A stretch of 64,000 nt of DNA. Origin: Diospyros lotus. Taxonomy: Eukaryota; Streptophyta; Magnoliopsida; Ericales; Ebenaceae. Location: the NCBI RefSeq assembly GCF_014633365.1, contig NC_068352.1:26135310-26199309 (forward strand). The letters are read 5' to 3'. The translations under genes and the position numbers were made by a program. The notes under the pieces were generated by a model. The model was not told where the DNA came from, ran no database searches, and saw only the letters and a program-made list of their open reading frames with translations. Positions within the stretch are counted from its first letter, which is position 1. Each line of letters starts with the position of its first letter. Shown here piece after piece: positions 11,711-21,482 of the stretch.

Positions 11711-12334
11711 AGCAGTGTGATTTAGCATTGCTAAGATTTATATGGACGAGAATAGATGTGCTGCGAGTAAACTTAGGACATATCCAATGCTCGTATCAAT
11801 CAACTCTTTCTAGCCATGAGCTTGTAGGATTGGAAGAGATAAGATAAGAGCTATGCTATGTTTGGCATATAAAATAGTAGATATCATCATTATGAAATGC
11901 TAAGTGAGCGGAGCTCAGTTAGTCAAATTAAAACCAATAATTGCATGATGGGTCTAACTAGACACATGGCAAGTAGTGATTTTTTTAGTTAAATGTTATT
12001 TTAATATTTAAATTTTAATATTTTTATTAATATTTTATATTAATATCTTATATATTTATATTAATATCATACATAATATAAAATATTAATGTCAAGTATA
12101 TCACAAACATTTAAATAGTATTATCTTTTTAGTTAATGTCTAATTACATGAAAAAAATAAAAAATAAATATGATATAAAATAAAAATAAAGAAATAATAT
12201 TTTTTTTAAAAAATAAGAAATAAAAATGTAGAGAAATACATAAATAAAAATATATATTTTTTATAAATATAATTTTTAATATAAAAATAATATTTAATTT
12301 AAAAATAAATATAAATTTTATAATACATTTAAAA
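11711..12334. repeat. Duplicated spacer X, copy 2 (split by LTR)
   Basis: This is a paralogue of 10741-11365. It is cut at 12334 by a large LTR insertion and continues at 17587: joined across the insertion, 'catttaaaa' + 'taaattttgaaaaaaatt' parallels copy 1 'atttatacaaattttgaaaaaaaaat' at about 11366-11390. That continuity is the main evidence that everything between is one insertion event plus nested elements. Confidence 0.6.
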
Positions 12335-13466
12335 TGTAACGACCATAAAATAGGTCTACGTGTTTTAATACTTGACATCAGGGTAATAGCAATTAAAATG
12401 TAAGTCTAAGTACTTTTTTTTTATGCTTAATGATAAATTTCCTTAGTGACACAAATAATTTTGGATTGCATAATTTTATTTTATAATGCATGGAATCAGA
12501 AATTAAGTGAAAGGGCCTCAATTAAATAGTTAATAAGATGTCTAACCCAAGTAGAAAATTAAGCTCGGTGGGCTTGGAAAATATATATATATATATGAGA
12601 TACATGTGATTTGGGCTTAGGCCCATGGTGAGAAATAATTTGGAATAGTGGGTTTGATGGTGTAATAAGAAAATGGGAAAAAATAAATAAATTAAGTAGC
12701 ATTTGTCAATCAAGCTCCTGGATATTTTTTTTTTTTTTGTAATATGAAAATAGGGTCATTTCAGTAAAATCTGGAGCTGGCGTGCAGACCTGTACGCACT
12801 CATTTTTCCCAGTAGCTTCTGTGCACAAATCTCCTATTTTAGTGCAATGTGCATCCCCACTTTTTGAATGCACTGTTTCATTGCTCCTTTAGTCCATCTT
12901 CGTGTTCTTCTTCTTCTTCACCTCCTCTATCCTATTCCATCACTTCTTTTTGCTGCTGCTGTTTGCTTCATGTGCGCAGGTGGAACTTCTCTCTGATTTT
13001 GCATTCTCAACAAGCAAGTTCTTCTGCACTTCCACATTATCTTTCAGTGCGAGCTCTCTCTTAGATATATTCTATATTGCAATACAAGTTTCCTTGATTT
13101 ACAAAATGTTGCTTATTGTGTCACCTTGCTGTTAGTGTTTTCCACTGTGTCTATTTTGTGTATAAATTTCCTAGTTGCTGTGAAGTCCATTTGATGTCTC
13201 AAACAGGGTTTGATTCACCCTAATATTTTTTCAGTGAATGGCTTTTCCTCTTACTTACAATTGGGTTTTGTTTAGCTCGTTGCTCCTTATTCTGGCATTT
13301 ATATATGTACATGTTGCATCACATTTGGAAGCTCTCATCCATAGCTGAATGTTCCTTGTCCATCCAAATGCCTCTTATATGTAATATATATATATATATA
13401 TATTGTTGTTCCATGGAAAAAGAGAGAATAAAAAATCAAAAAAGGAAAATAAAGATAAAAGGAAAA

Positions 13467-13805
13467 GCTGGCGGCAAATTGCCGCCAGCCTCGCGGCATT
13501 GGATAGCCGCGAGGCTAGCCTTGCGGCTGCTCGCGGGCGGCAGCCTCATGGCTGCATGCCGCGAGCTTGCTTGCGGCTAATTACCTCAAGCGGCCTCATG
13601 GCATGTTGCCGCGAGGGCCGCGGCCCCCACAGTGGCTGGCCGCAAGGCTCAAGCCTTGCAGCCCCATTTTGACTGGCCGCAAAGATCAAGCCTTGCGGCC
13701 CCAAAAATTGCTGGTCGCAAGGTTTAGCCTTGCGGCCACTTTGTGGCTGGGCTGGTCACAGGGACCAGCCTTGCGGCACCCTGCCGCAAGTTGCCTCGCG
13801 GCAGG
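13467..13805. repeat. GC-rich hairpin cluster with GCGGC/GCCGC arms
   Basis: A perfect palindrome with 10-bp arms around AAT lies at 13467-13489. It is followed at once by CCTCGCGGC ... GCCGCGAGG (13489-13514, 8-bp loop). A run of 'GGCCGCAAGGCT ... AGCCTTGCGGCC' type hairpins follows to about 13800. The GC content is far above the surrounding DNA. It is inside the long LTR. Confidence 0.7.
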
Positions 13806-14089
13806 TTCATGGCAACCTCCCTCTTTCTTTTATTTTTAACCCATTCAGCAACTGCCACGTGTCGACACCGACCACTCTTGAGAATCGTGCCCTATAAATA
13901 CTCAGCTACAGGACATTAATAGAGGCCCCCAACTTTGGTAAAATCTGGACACTTTGAATACACTTTTACTATTTTCATGAATAGTCATTGGGATCCGGGA
14001 TTGACTTTGGCATCGGAGGGTCTTCGCGGGGAAGATTCTAGCGAGCCTTCTAACCCATTTTTTCAGCATTAACAGAGCCGAATCCTTGC

Positions 14090-14640
14090 GGCGAACCTAA
14101 CGGCGAGGGAAAAGTCTTACGGCGAAGGCAAGATCTTGAGGCGAGAGCTAGTGGCAAGACCTTGTGGCAAGACCTAGTGGCGAGAGCTAGTGGCGAAAGC
14201 TAGTGGAAAAACCTTGTAGCAAGAGCTAGTGGCGAAAGCTAGTGGTAAGACCTTGTGGCAAGAGCTAGTGGCGAGAGCTAGTGGAAAAAGCTAGTGGCAA
14301 GACCTTGTGGCAAGAGCTAGTGGTAAGACCTTGTGGCAAGAGCTAGTGGCGAGAGTTAGTGGTGAAAGCTAGTGGAAAGACCTTGTGGCAAGAGCTAGTG
14401 GCGAAAGCTAGTGGCAAAACCTTGTGGCAAGACCTTGTGGCAAGTGCTAGTGGTGAGACTTTGTGGCAAGAGCTAGTGGCGAAAGCTAGTGGCAAGAGCT
14501 AGTGGCGAGAGCTAGTGGCGAAAGCTAGTGGCAAGACATTGTGACGAGAGCTAGTGGCAAGAGCTAGTAGCGAAAACTAGTAGCGAGACCTCGTGGTGAG
14601 AGCTAGTGGCAAGACTTCGTGGCGAGAACTAGCGGCCGAT
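14090..14640. repeat. 13-bp minisatellite inside the LTR
   Basis: The unit is gctagtggcRARA alternating with ccttgtggcaaga, with about forty 13-bp units in a row. The unit is not a multiple of three, so it is not selected as protein. The two unit types are interspersed, as expected from repeated unequal exchange. Confidence 0.8.
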
Positions 14641-15087
14641 CCTTGCGACGAGCATCCTGACGGCAATCTCCCTTGAAGTAACATCTCTTACGGCAACCTA
14701 CCTTCCCCCGACATCTAGCTCGAGTGGACCCCACATCACAAATTTTAATTGTTGTATTTTGGCAACAACATATATATATAAGTGTTGAGTCTAAATGTAA
14801 AATGCTAAGTCACCATTGAATGATTTCATTGAGGTATTTGGAGCAAACAACAAAAGTCTCGACTGAAAATATATATATATTGTTCACGTATATATGAGAC
14901 CCACTTATAAATACCTATATACATACATGCGTAATGAGCTGATACCCCTCACGGATTTGTAAAGCTTATTCGATCCATGCCCTACCTAGCCAATCCACCA
15001 TATACCCATGCTTAAACAATGGTTCAAATGCCCCTGCTCTGTTCTGCAAACCCAGTTATATATATATATATATATACACGTTCAGCT

Positions 15088-15385
15088 TCATTGATGTTCC
15101 AGCGAGCTCTTCTCGCTTGTCTTTTACGCGAGCTCATTCTCTCAAACTTTTCGCAGTGAGCTCTTATCGCGCGCCTGACCTCGAGCTCTTAGCGCGAGCT
15201 CGTCTAGGGAGCTCTTGCCCACCCTTGACTGCGAGCTCGTTGAACGAACTCTTGTTCAGCCCATAACCTCGAGCTCATTCTGAGCTCTTTCTGCATGTCC
15301 TTTTCGCGAGCTCTCCCGAGCTCCCTCCATAAGCCGCAAACTCATGAGCTCGAGCTCGTTCCATAAGTCTTGACCTTGAGCTCGT
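15088..15385. repeat. Degenerate GAGCTC-rich repeat
   Basis: The motif gcgagctc or its near-variant recurs roughly every 12-35 bp over 300 bp ('cgagctcttagcgcgagctcg', 'ctgcgagctcgttgaacg'). Spacing is irregular, so this is an old, decayed tandem array. Confidence 0.6.
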
Positions 15386-16943
15386 TCCATAACTCTTCTC
15401 ATAAGCCTATCTATTTGCATTTTCCTTAATTTAGATTTTACCTTTCATTTACTTTAATACATAAATGTAAATAAGAAAGTACCCCCCATTTGGATTCAAT
15501 AAAAAAATCAAAATCCATAAAAATAAAAGATAAAATTTTGGCTTTAGTACAAATTCACGAATTTGCAATTTTACCACCATCGAAATATATAGTTTCCGTT
15601 TTTTGAAAAATTCATTAAAAATCATTTTTATAACAACGAATGCTAGTTATCAAATTACCGGGAGTTAGTTTTTCAAAATGAAGACATTTTCAAAATATGT
15701 TCTAATTGGTCATTTACCTTAGAAAAATTTCAGATTTATGTTTGGCCAGCAATTTCGCATGGTGTGGTCGTTTAATTGCATGAGGCCTAATCATGAATTT
15801 GAGTTATGACCATGAATGCAAGCAAATGCATACTATCACTAGTTAAATGAAATCACAACAATCATATGATGGGGAAATTAGTTATTAAATTTATAATACT
15901 TCTCAGCTGGTGAATCGAAATTTGATATTAAACAGCATCTATCAAAAACTATTCATGTGTTATCAATTACATCAAGCATTTTTGTGTCATAAATTATATC
16001 TTGAATGTGGTAAATGTTGTGAGGTAAGATATGTTGAATTTATCTGATGATAGAAAAGTACCCGGTGTGGGTAAGTGATGTTGAAAGTATGAACATCGCG
16101 GAATCAAAAATTTAAATACATGTGGTTGGGAAATGCATACATGATGCATACATGTACATGTTACATATATGTATATGTTTTGCGCACCTATTATTTTGCG
16201 CGGAGGGGAAAATGGTACACTAGAACACCTGGCACAGGACGAGGTGGCCATAGCCCGGCAGGTTGGCTCCATATTTATTGTGAGATTTTGTCTATGTGAT
16301 ACACTTTGGCATGTGTTGATTTATGGCTTGCGAGCCTATGAGATTTGATTCTAATATTAAATTTATATACACATTTGCATAATAGTACATGGTGGCATGA
16401 TACGTTTAACTTGGAATTGATCAAGTCTTAAATTGTGATACTTGTATACATCAGTCGAGTTTTGGAGTAGTCTCTTTGGTGTCACCTTATTCTTGGTTCA
16501 TGATCATTGTTTATTATCTTAGAACTTGCTGAGCCTTGTGGCTCACTTGATCTTCTTTGCCATTGCAAGTAAAGGGAAAGCTATTATTGGGGGCGAATCC
16601 AGTGAAACTAAGGCCTAAGAATAGTGGTGTACGGGGACGCGTCCTAACTTGAAGATTCTGTTAGCATTTTGGTGAGACTTGAGATGAAATGAGTCTTATT
16701 TTGTTAGTTAACATTAGTGTAACAACCCGATCGAGCGATAGGAAGAACCGGAACAACTTATCCTGATGGGCCTACACGAACTTCCCAGGGGGGTCACCCA
16801 TCCCTGGATTACCCTAGGTCAAGCACGTTTAACTTGAAAGTTCTTTGCCAATATTCAGCCCAAAAGATATCCAACTGGTGTTGTTTCATTTCTTACACTA
16901 TCCTTGATATATACTAACTTCTCTGGGCTCTCGGAGTATTACA

Positions 16944-16958
16944 TTCTCCCCCCCTTAA
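16944..16958 (-). other. Polypurine tract of Cassandra
   Basis: On the minus strand this reads as a short purine run with a seven- to eight-G core directly before the 3' LTR, the normal plus-strand priming site. Confidence 0.6.
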
Positions 16959-17139
16959 GCACATGACGTCCTCGTTATGCAACCTTACAACCGGTCCCAG
17001 ATCTCCCCCCTTGCATGGCCGATGTGAGATTCACTTAAGGTGCCTACATGCACCCCCCATAAGGGGCCTACACACACCCCCCTCGGGACTCAACCTCCTC
17101 GCTGAGATTTGCCCTACCACCGCGCTCAGAGGCTCGGGG

Positions 17140-17156
17140 GTTGGCTCTAATACCAC
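17140..17156 (-). other. Primer-binding site (initiator tRNA-Met) of Cassandra
   Basis: On the minus strand, two bases after the 5' LTR, the sequence is TGGTATTAGAGCC, one mismatch from the common plant TGGTATCAGAGCC site. Confidence 0.75.
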
Positions 17157-17724
17157 CTGTAACGACTCGATCGAGCGATAGGAAGAACTGAAACAACTTA
17201 TCCTGATGAGCCTACACGAACTTCTCGGGGGGTCACCTATTTCTGGATTACCCCAAGTCAAGCACGCTTAACTTGGGGAGTTCTTTGCCAACATTTAGCC
17301 CAAAAGGTATCCAGCTGGTATTGTTTCCTTTCTTACACTATCCTCGATATATACTAACTTCTCTGGGCTCTCGGGGTATTACAATTAAAGTCCCTTATCT
17401 ATTTTGTATGGCCGTTGAGCCCGAACTCTTGAGCTATTGGAAGTGTAATTGAACTTAATCATAGTTTCTGCTGCTAATGAATGAAATGAGTTATTTGTTT
17501 AATTGTGGTTTATTTTATATCATCTTTGTGATGAACTCCTTTCAAATGTTCTATGCTAGCGGGAATATTCGAGAGTGTCCTTTACATAAATAAATTTTGA
17601 AAAAAATTAAACATTTACTAAGCACGATGAATCTAACTAGTCACATTGCAAGTAGTGATTTTTTTTTTGTTTGGAAATGTTATTTTAAAACTCAGTTTGT
17701 CCAAAGGCAAACATCGACCAATGC

Positions 17725-17730
17725 TATAAA
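17725..17730 (+). promoter_or_regulatory. TATA box of HSP70 5' fragment
   Basis: TATAAA sits 65 bp upstream of the HSP70 ATG at 17795. The spacer X homology (17625-17695) ends just upstream. I did not find clear nGAAn heat-shock elements in the short upstream stretch. Confidence 0.45.
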
Positions 17731-17794
17731 GCCAACTATCTAAGTCGCCACTCCGGCAACTCCATTTCTCTTCCCGACCAAGAGGAAAGAAGAG

Positions 17795-18156
17795 ATGGAC
17801 CGCAGCAAGGGAGAGGGACCGGCGATCGGAATCGATCTCGGCACCACCTACTGTTGCGTCGAAGTGTAGCGGCACGATCGCGTTCAGATCATCCTGAACG
17901 ACCAAGGCAACCGTATGACGCCGTCTTATGTCGCTTTCACCGACGCTGGACGCTTAATCGGTGACGCCGCCAGCAACCAGGCCGCCAGGAACCCCACCAA
18001 CACCGTCTTCCGTGACGCCCCATGACATACTTCTTCCACATCTTTATCCGGCCTTTGTGTTTAATTAACTGTTTATGGTTGATCATTTTTGGTTGGTTTG
18101 ATATCAACACAGATGCAAAGAGGTTGATTGGTAGAAGATTCAGTGATGCATCTGTA
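17795..18156 (+). pseudogene. HSP70: HSP70 N-terminal fragment with nonsense codon
   Basis: The frame reads MDRSKGEGPAIGIDLGTTYC, CVEV, stop (TAG), [34 protein letters not shown] and NPTNTVF, the start of the HSP70 ATPase domain with phosphate-loop residues DLGTT. The stop falls where the family has Trp, so it is a TGG to TAG change. Exon 1 ends near 18011; an intron (GT at 18012, AG at 18111-18112) sits at the VF|DAKRLIG position conserved in plant HSP70 genes. Exon 2 gives AKRLIGRRFSDASV and then ends abruptly where segmental repeat copy B begins (about 18157). Intron retention means it is a duplicated, not a processed, copy. The remaining ATPase and peptide-binding parts are missing. Confidence 0.87.
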
Positions 18157-18158
18157 AA

Positions 18159-20620
18159 TTACAGAGTACCAATTTTATTTTGGTCACTGCATATATAATT
18201 ATATTCGTGTTTTGTTATTTTGAATATTTCATTTTACTTTTTGCTTGATTATCTTATCGGGCCAAATGAACAATTTATTTCATTTTATTTTTTTAAAATT
18301 ACATGTAAAAGGTTTGATTTTAATTGATATCTACTCTAAAGTAAATTAATTAAAAAAATTTAAGTTAAAAATTGTTTTGAAGACATTTAAATATATTTTT
18401 AAAATATAAAAATATCTTTTTAAATGACCAAATAAATTGAAAAAAAATCTAACATTAATAATAGATACCAATTAATGGTTTTTTAAATAGTGAAAAATTT
18501 TAATTCGCTTCCTTTTAAACTAACTATTTTAACAAACATTAATAACGGGCATCAATTGTTGGAGAATAAAAAATTAATTTTTTTCTGAGTAAATTCTTGA
18601 TCAGAATTGGTATTTAAATATTTAAGTTTAATTTTTTACGAGTAATTTATATTAATATTTTATATTTTATAATAATACAAAATAGCATGATAAATATTAA
18701 ATTTGAAAGCATTTTTGATTCCCCATTCTATGACCGTTACATGACGTGTGTGACTTTGCTGTGTTGTTTAGTCACAGAGTTGTCTGTTCCTCGCATAAAA
18801 ATATGTCGCCGGTTTCGATGGTTGGATTCGATATTAACATTTGTGAGCATGAATTTGGATTACATCATTGTAAGTCTGCCATTCACATCAAACTCATTTC
18901 CTTTGATTTGATTCTTCTCGAAAATTCAGTTCCATCACCCACTTATCGCTTTTCATCGCCTGGAAGGCTCGATTTTCTTATCGCTTTTTTATGTGTTTAT
19001 AATTTTAGTGAATTTAAGTATTTTCATCGCTGTGGTAGCCGATCAACTCATATAACGAGAAAATCACAGGCTAGTGAATATTAGTGGGTTAAGGGCAAGT
19101 CCAACCTGGCCCCAGTCTCTCGGCCCATCTGATCGATCCATGTCAGTCCCATCTTGATCTTTTGTAATAATATTATTACAGTTGCGTCTGGGTTTCACAC
19201 GTTCACTTTAGATCTCATCCTCACTAATGACAGATCCCATCCACATTAACGAGGATTCTGTCATCACCTTACTACTACATGGGCGTTCTTGTCTGCACCA
19301 GGTATTCTGTCTCATCACCTACAAATGTACAATACATGCAAGAGGACATCTCCTCCTCTCATATATCAATCAGCTCTTCATAGAGCCATGATATGCTTTC
19401 CTACCAACTTACTAATACTCTGCATTTTTACTTACTCGGGCACTGATTTGAGCATCAGAGTACCTTGCAGGGATCGGCCGGCAGGTCAACAAATCGAACC
19501 AGATAGTCCATTCTCTCCCTCTTGGATTCATTACACCAGTACAGGCCAACAAATCACGATTAATCAATTTGAAATGTCGACAAGTATAAGTTCTTATAAA
19601 AAAAATATAAATAAATTTCATACAACACGCCGAAGCCTTGAGAAAAAATCACCAAATATTGTGCCTGATCATGTATGATCGCAATCAAACATTCCAACCA
19701 TGCACAATTGGACACTTGGATGGTGTTTAATTGTCCATCTAAGATATGCCTCTTCATTGTTCCAAAGAAGAGGCAGCCCGGCCATACAGATATATGCATG
19801 TCTCTCAATTTTTAATTTGTTAAACACATTTGTAGTTTTATCATACTACCAATGTGGGTGACATCTCTGGAATTTTCTACTATATATGCTCCTATGGAAT
19901 TTTATAATAATTTTTTTTTTTTACAAAATATCAATTTTATTAATAATAATTATCGATAGTTGAATAATAAACGATTTCTTTCTTTCTTTCTTTCTTTTTT
20001 TTTTCTTTCTGAGTAAATTCTTGATCAGAATTTATATTTAAATAATTAAGTTTAATTTTTTACTAGTAATTTATATATTTTATAATAATAATATAAAATA
20101 TCAAGAAAAATATTAAATTTGAAAGCATTTTTGTGACCGTCACATGATGTGCGTGGCTTTGCTGTATTGTGTTGTTTAGTGGCAGAGTTGTCTGTTGGAT
20201 TTGATATTAATATTTGTGACCATTAATTCATTGTGAAGTCTGCCATCCACGTCAAACTCATTTCGTTTGATTTGATTCTTCTCCAAAATTAAAGTATCAT
20301 CAATCAAAACTACTCGGTGACGGTTTTTGTGGTTACAAATAATTGTGACATCTCTTTTTTATATTTTTGTGATTACAAATATTTTAACATCACGATAAAA
20401 TATTCTAGAGTTTTCTACTATATATGCTCCCATTGAATCTCGTAACACATATATATATATATATTGTATTAATATATAATAATTACTATATTTAATATAT
20501 ATTTTTAATAATTATATATAATTTATCTTAATCTAATGACAAAATTTTATCAATTGTACATCAACATATATATATATTGTATTAATATAAAATTTTATCC
20601 AAGTATGTATGTGTCACAGT
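18159..20620. repeat. Segmental repeat family, copy B
   Basis: It begins at 'ttacagagtaccaattttatttt', shared with 1404-1425, and runs through the whole unit to 'tccaagtatgtatgtgtc' near 20610. It lacks the hAT MITE, the Tourist MITE, solo LTR 1 and the LINE, so it is the empty-site reference for all four. It has its own insertion at about 19142-19582. Confidence 0.7.
19142..19582 (+). mobile_element. Ty3-gypsy LTR fragment in repeat copy B
   Basis: Relative to copies A and C, about 440 bp is added between 'ctgatcgatccatg' and 'caagtataagttcttat'. It contains 'atttgagcatcagagtaccttgcaggg', the motif found near the 3' end of many plant Ty3-gypsy LTRs. I could not find clean TG/CA ends or a duplication, so it is a fragment. 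Confidence 0.45.
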
Positions 20621-21482
20621 TTAATTTTGAAATTTGAGGGATGCAATAGGTCTCTTGTTGTAACTTGAGAAGCACGACAAATCCCCCTCAAGTTAAAGGG
20701 CATAAATGGTTAAATAGGAGAAGTTTTAGGCGTGGATGTGTTTTTAGCCACGTATGATTAAAAACATTGGAAACACACCAAATTGGTGTATAGCACCAAT
20801 TAAATTGGTGTCAAAACAAGCTCTTAAGGAAAACACCATCTCGATGTATGATATGAATTTTAGGCATCAAATTTGGTATTGTGTGAACAGTATAACACCA
20901 AAAATTTGGTGTTATATTGTTCATGAATATCAAATTTGTTTTTTTATTTTATTTCTCATTTTGTCCTTCTTGATATAACTTTAAAACAAATTTTTTGATT
21001 TATATTTTTTATTATTTTTATTATATTTGTATATTTTGATTAATAATTAGAAATACAAATTAAATTGTTATAAAGAATATATACTATTAAAAATATTTTA
21101 TTGAGATCTATAAAATGGGTATAATATTGAATTTATTTTGATATAATTTAAAATTTTTAATATATATTATAAATATCATGTTAATATAAAATTAACTAAC
21201 TTTGTTTATGTATATTAAAAATTACTATTTCAATAATTATTTGATAGAAAGATAATATTCTTAATGCAAAACTCAATAATATAATAAAAAGCAATAACAT
21301 TTCCATTGACTTAAATTAAAAATATATGATAAAAATATAAAAAAAAAATAAAAACAGCATAGCTAAAAAATAAAATACTTGATATTCTTAATTCTAAACT
21401 ATCATTTTAAAATTCAGAAGGTCATCTCCACTTCCTCCATAACAACTAAAATACTAATTAAATGAATTTGATGATCCGCTTC
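20621..21482. other. Spacer with ACACCAAATTGGTGT palindromes
   Basis: Between 20770 and 20910 are several palindromic blocks: ACACCAAATTGGTGT, CACCAATTAAATTGGTG and AACACCAAAAATTTGGTGTT. The rest is AT-rich. Similar 'acaccaaatt' and 'ttcggtgta' motifs recur at 25380-25450, past the LTR at 21483-24383. That raises the possibility that one decayed DNA transposon was split by the LTR, but I could not define its ends. Confidence 0.4.

Larger units (their letters stand above)
16718..17383 (-). mobile_element. Cassandra TRIM retrotransposon (complete, 666 bp)
   Basis: Two 226-bp direct LTRs (16718-16943 and 17158-17383) both start TGTAAC and end TTACA. On the minus strand each LTR contains a 5S rRNA-like block ('aagttaaacgtgcttg', 'aggatgggtgacccc'-like, 'cctgggaagttcgtgt'), the hallmark of Cassandra. 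Just inside the minus-strand 5' LTR is a primer-binding site complementary to initiator tRNA-Met, and before the 3' LTR a purine tract. Flanks are ATTAG (16713-16717) and ATTAA (17384-17388). The LTRs differ at roughly two dozen sites, nearly all transitions, so the insertion is old. It carries no protein, as expected for a TRIM. Confidence 0.9.
12335..17586 (+). mobile_element. Very long solo LTR (~4.6 kb) with nested Cassandra
   Basis: It starts TGTAACGACC and ends CCTTTACA, flanked by TAAAA (12330-12334) and TAAAT (17587-17591), a near-perfect 5-bp duplication. Removing it rejoins duplicated spacer X. Without the nested 666-bp element it is about 4.58 kb. It contains promoter-like sequence (CCTATAAATA near 13890), the 'tttggcatcggagggtcttcgcgg' type motif seen in plant Ty3-gypsy LTRs, and 'cttgctgagccttgtggctca' near 16525, comparable to the other LTRs here. 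It also holds three kinds of internal tandem or hairpin sequence. No gag-pol is present. A composite of two nested LTRs is possible. Confidence 0.6.

Noticed and set aside
14090..14640. CRISPR-like array
   Set aside because: The 13-bp units are contiguous without unique spacers and this is plant nuclear DNA; it is a minisatellite.
16740..16830. Possible 5S rRNA gene
   Set aside because: The 5S-like block is inside both LTRs of a Cassandra element and too diverged for a functional 5S gene.
12335..17586. Full-length LTR retrotransposon with the Cassandra LTRs as its own termini
   Set aside because: The Cassandra LTRs bound only 666 bp and carry their own primer site and target duplication; outer sequence has separate TG...CA ends.
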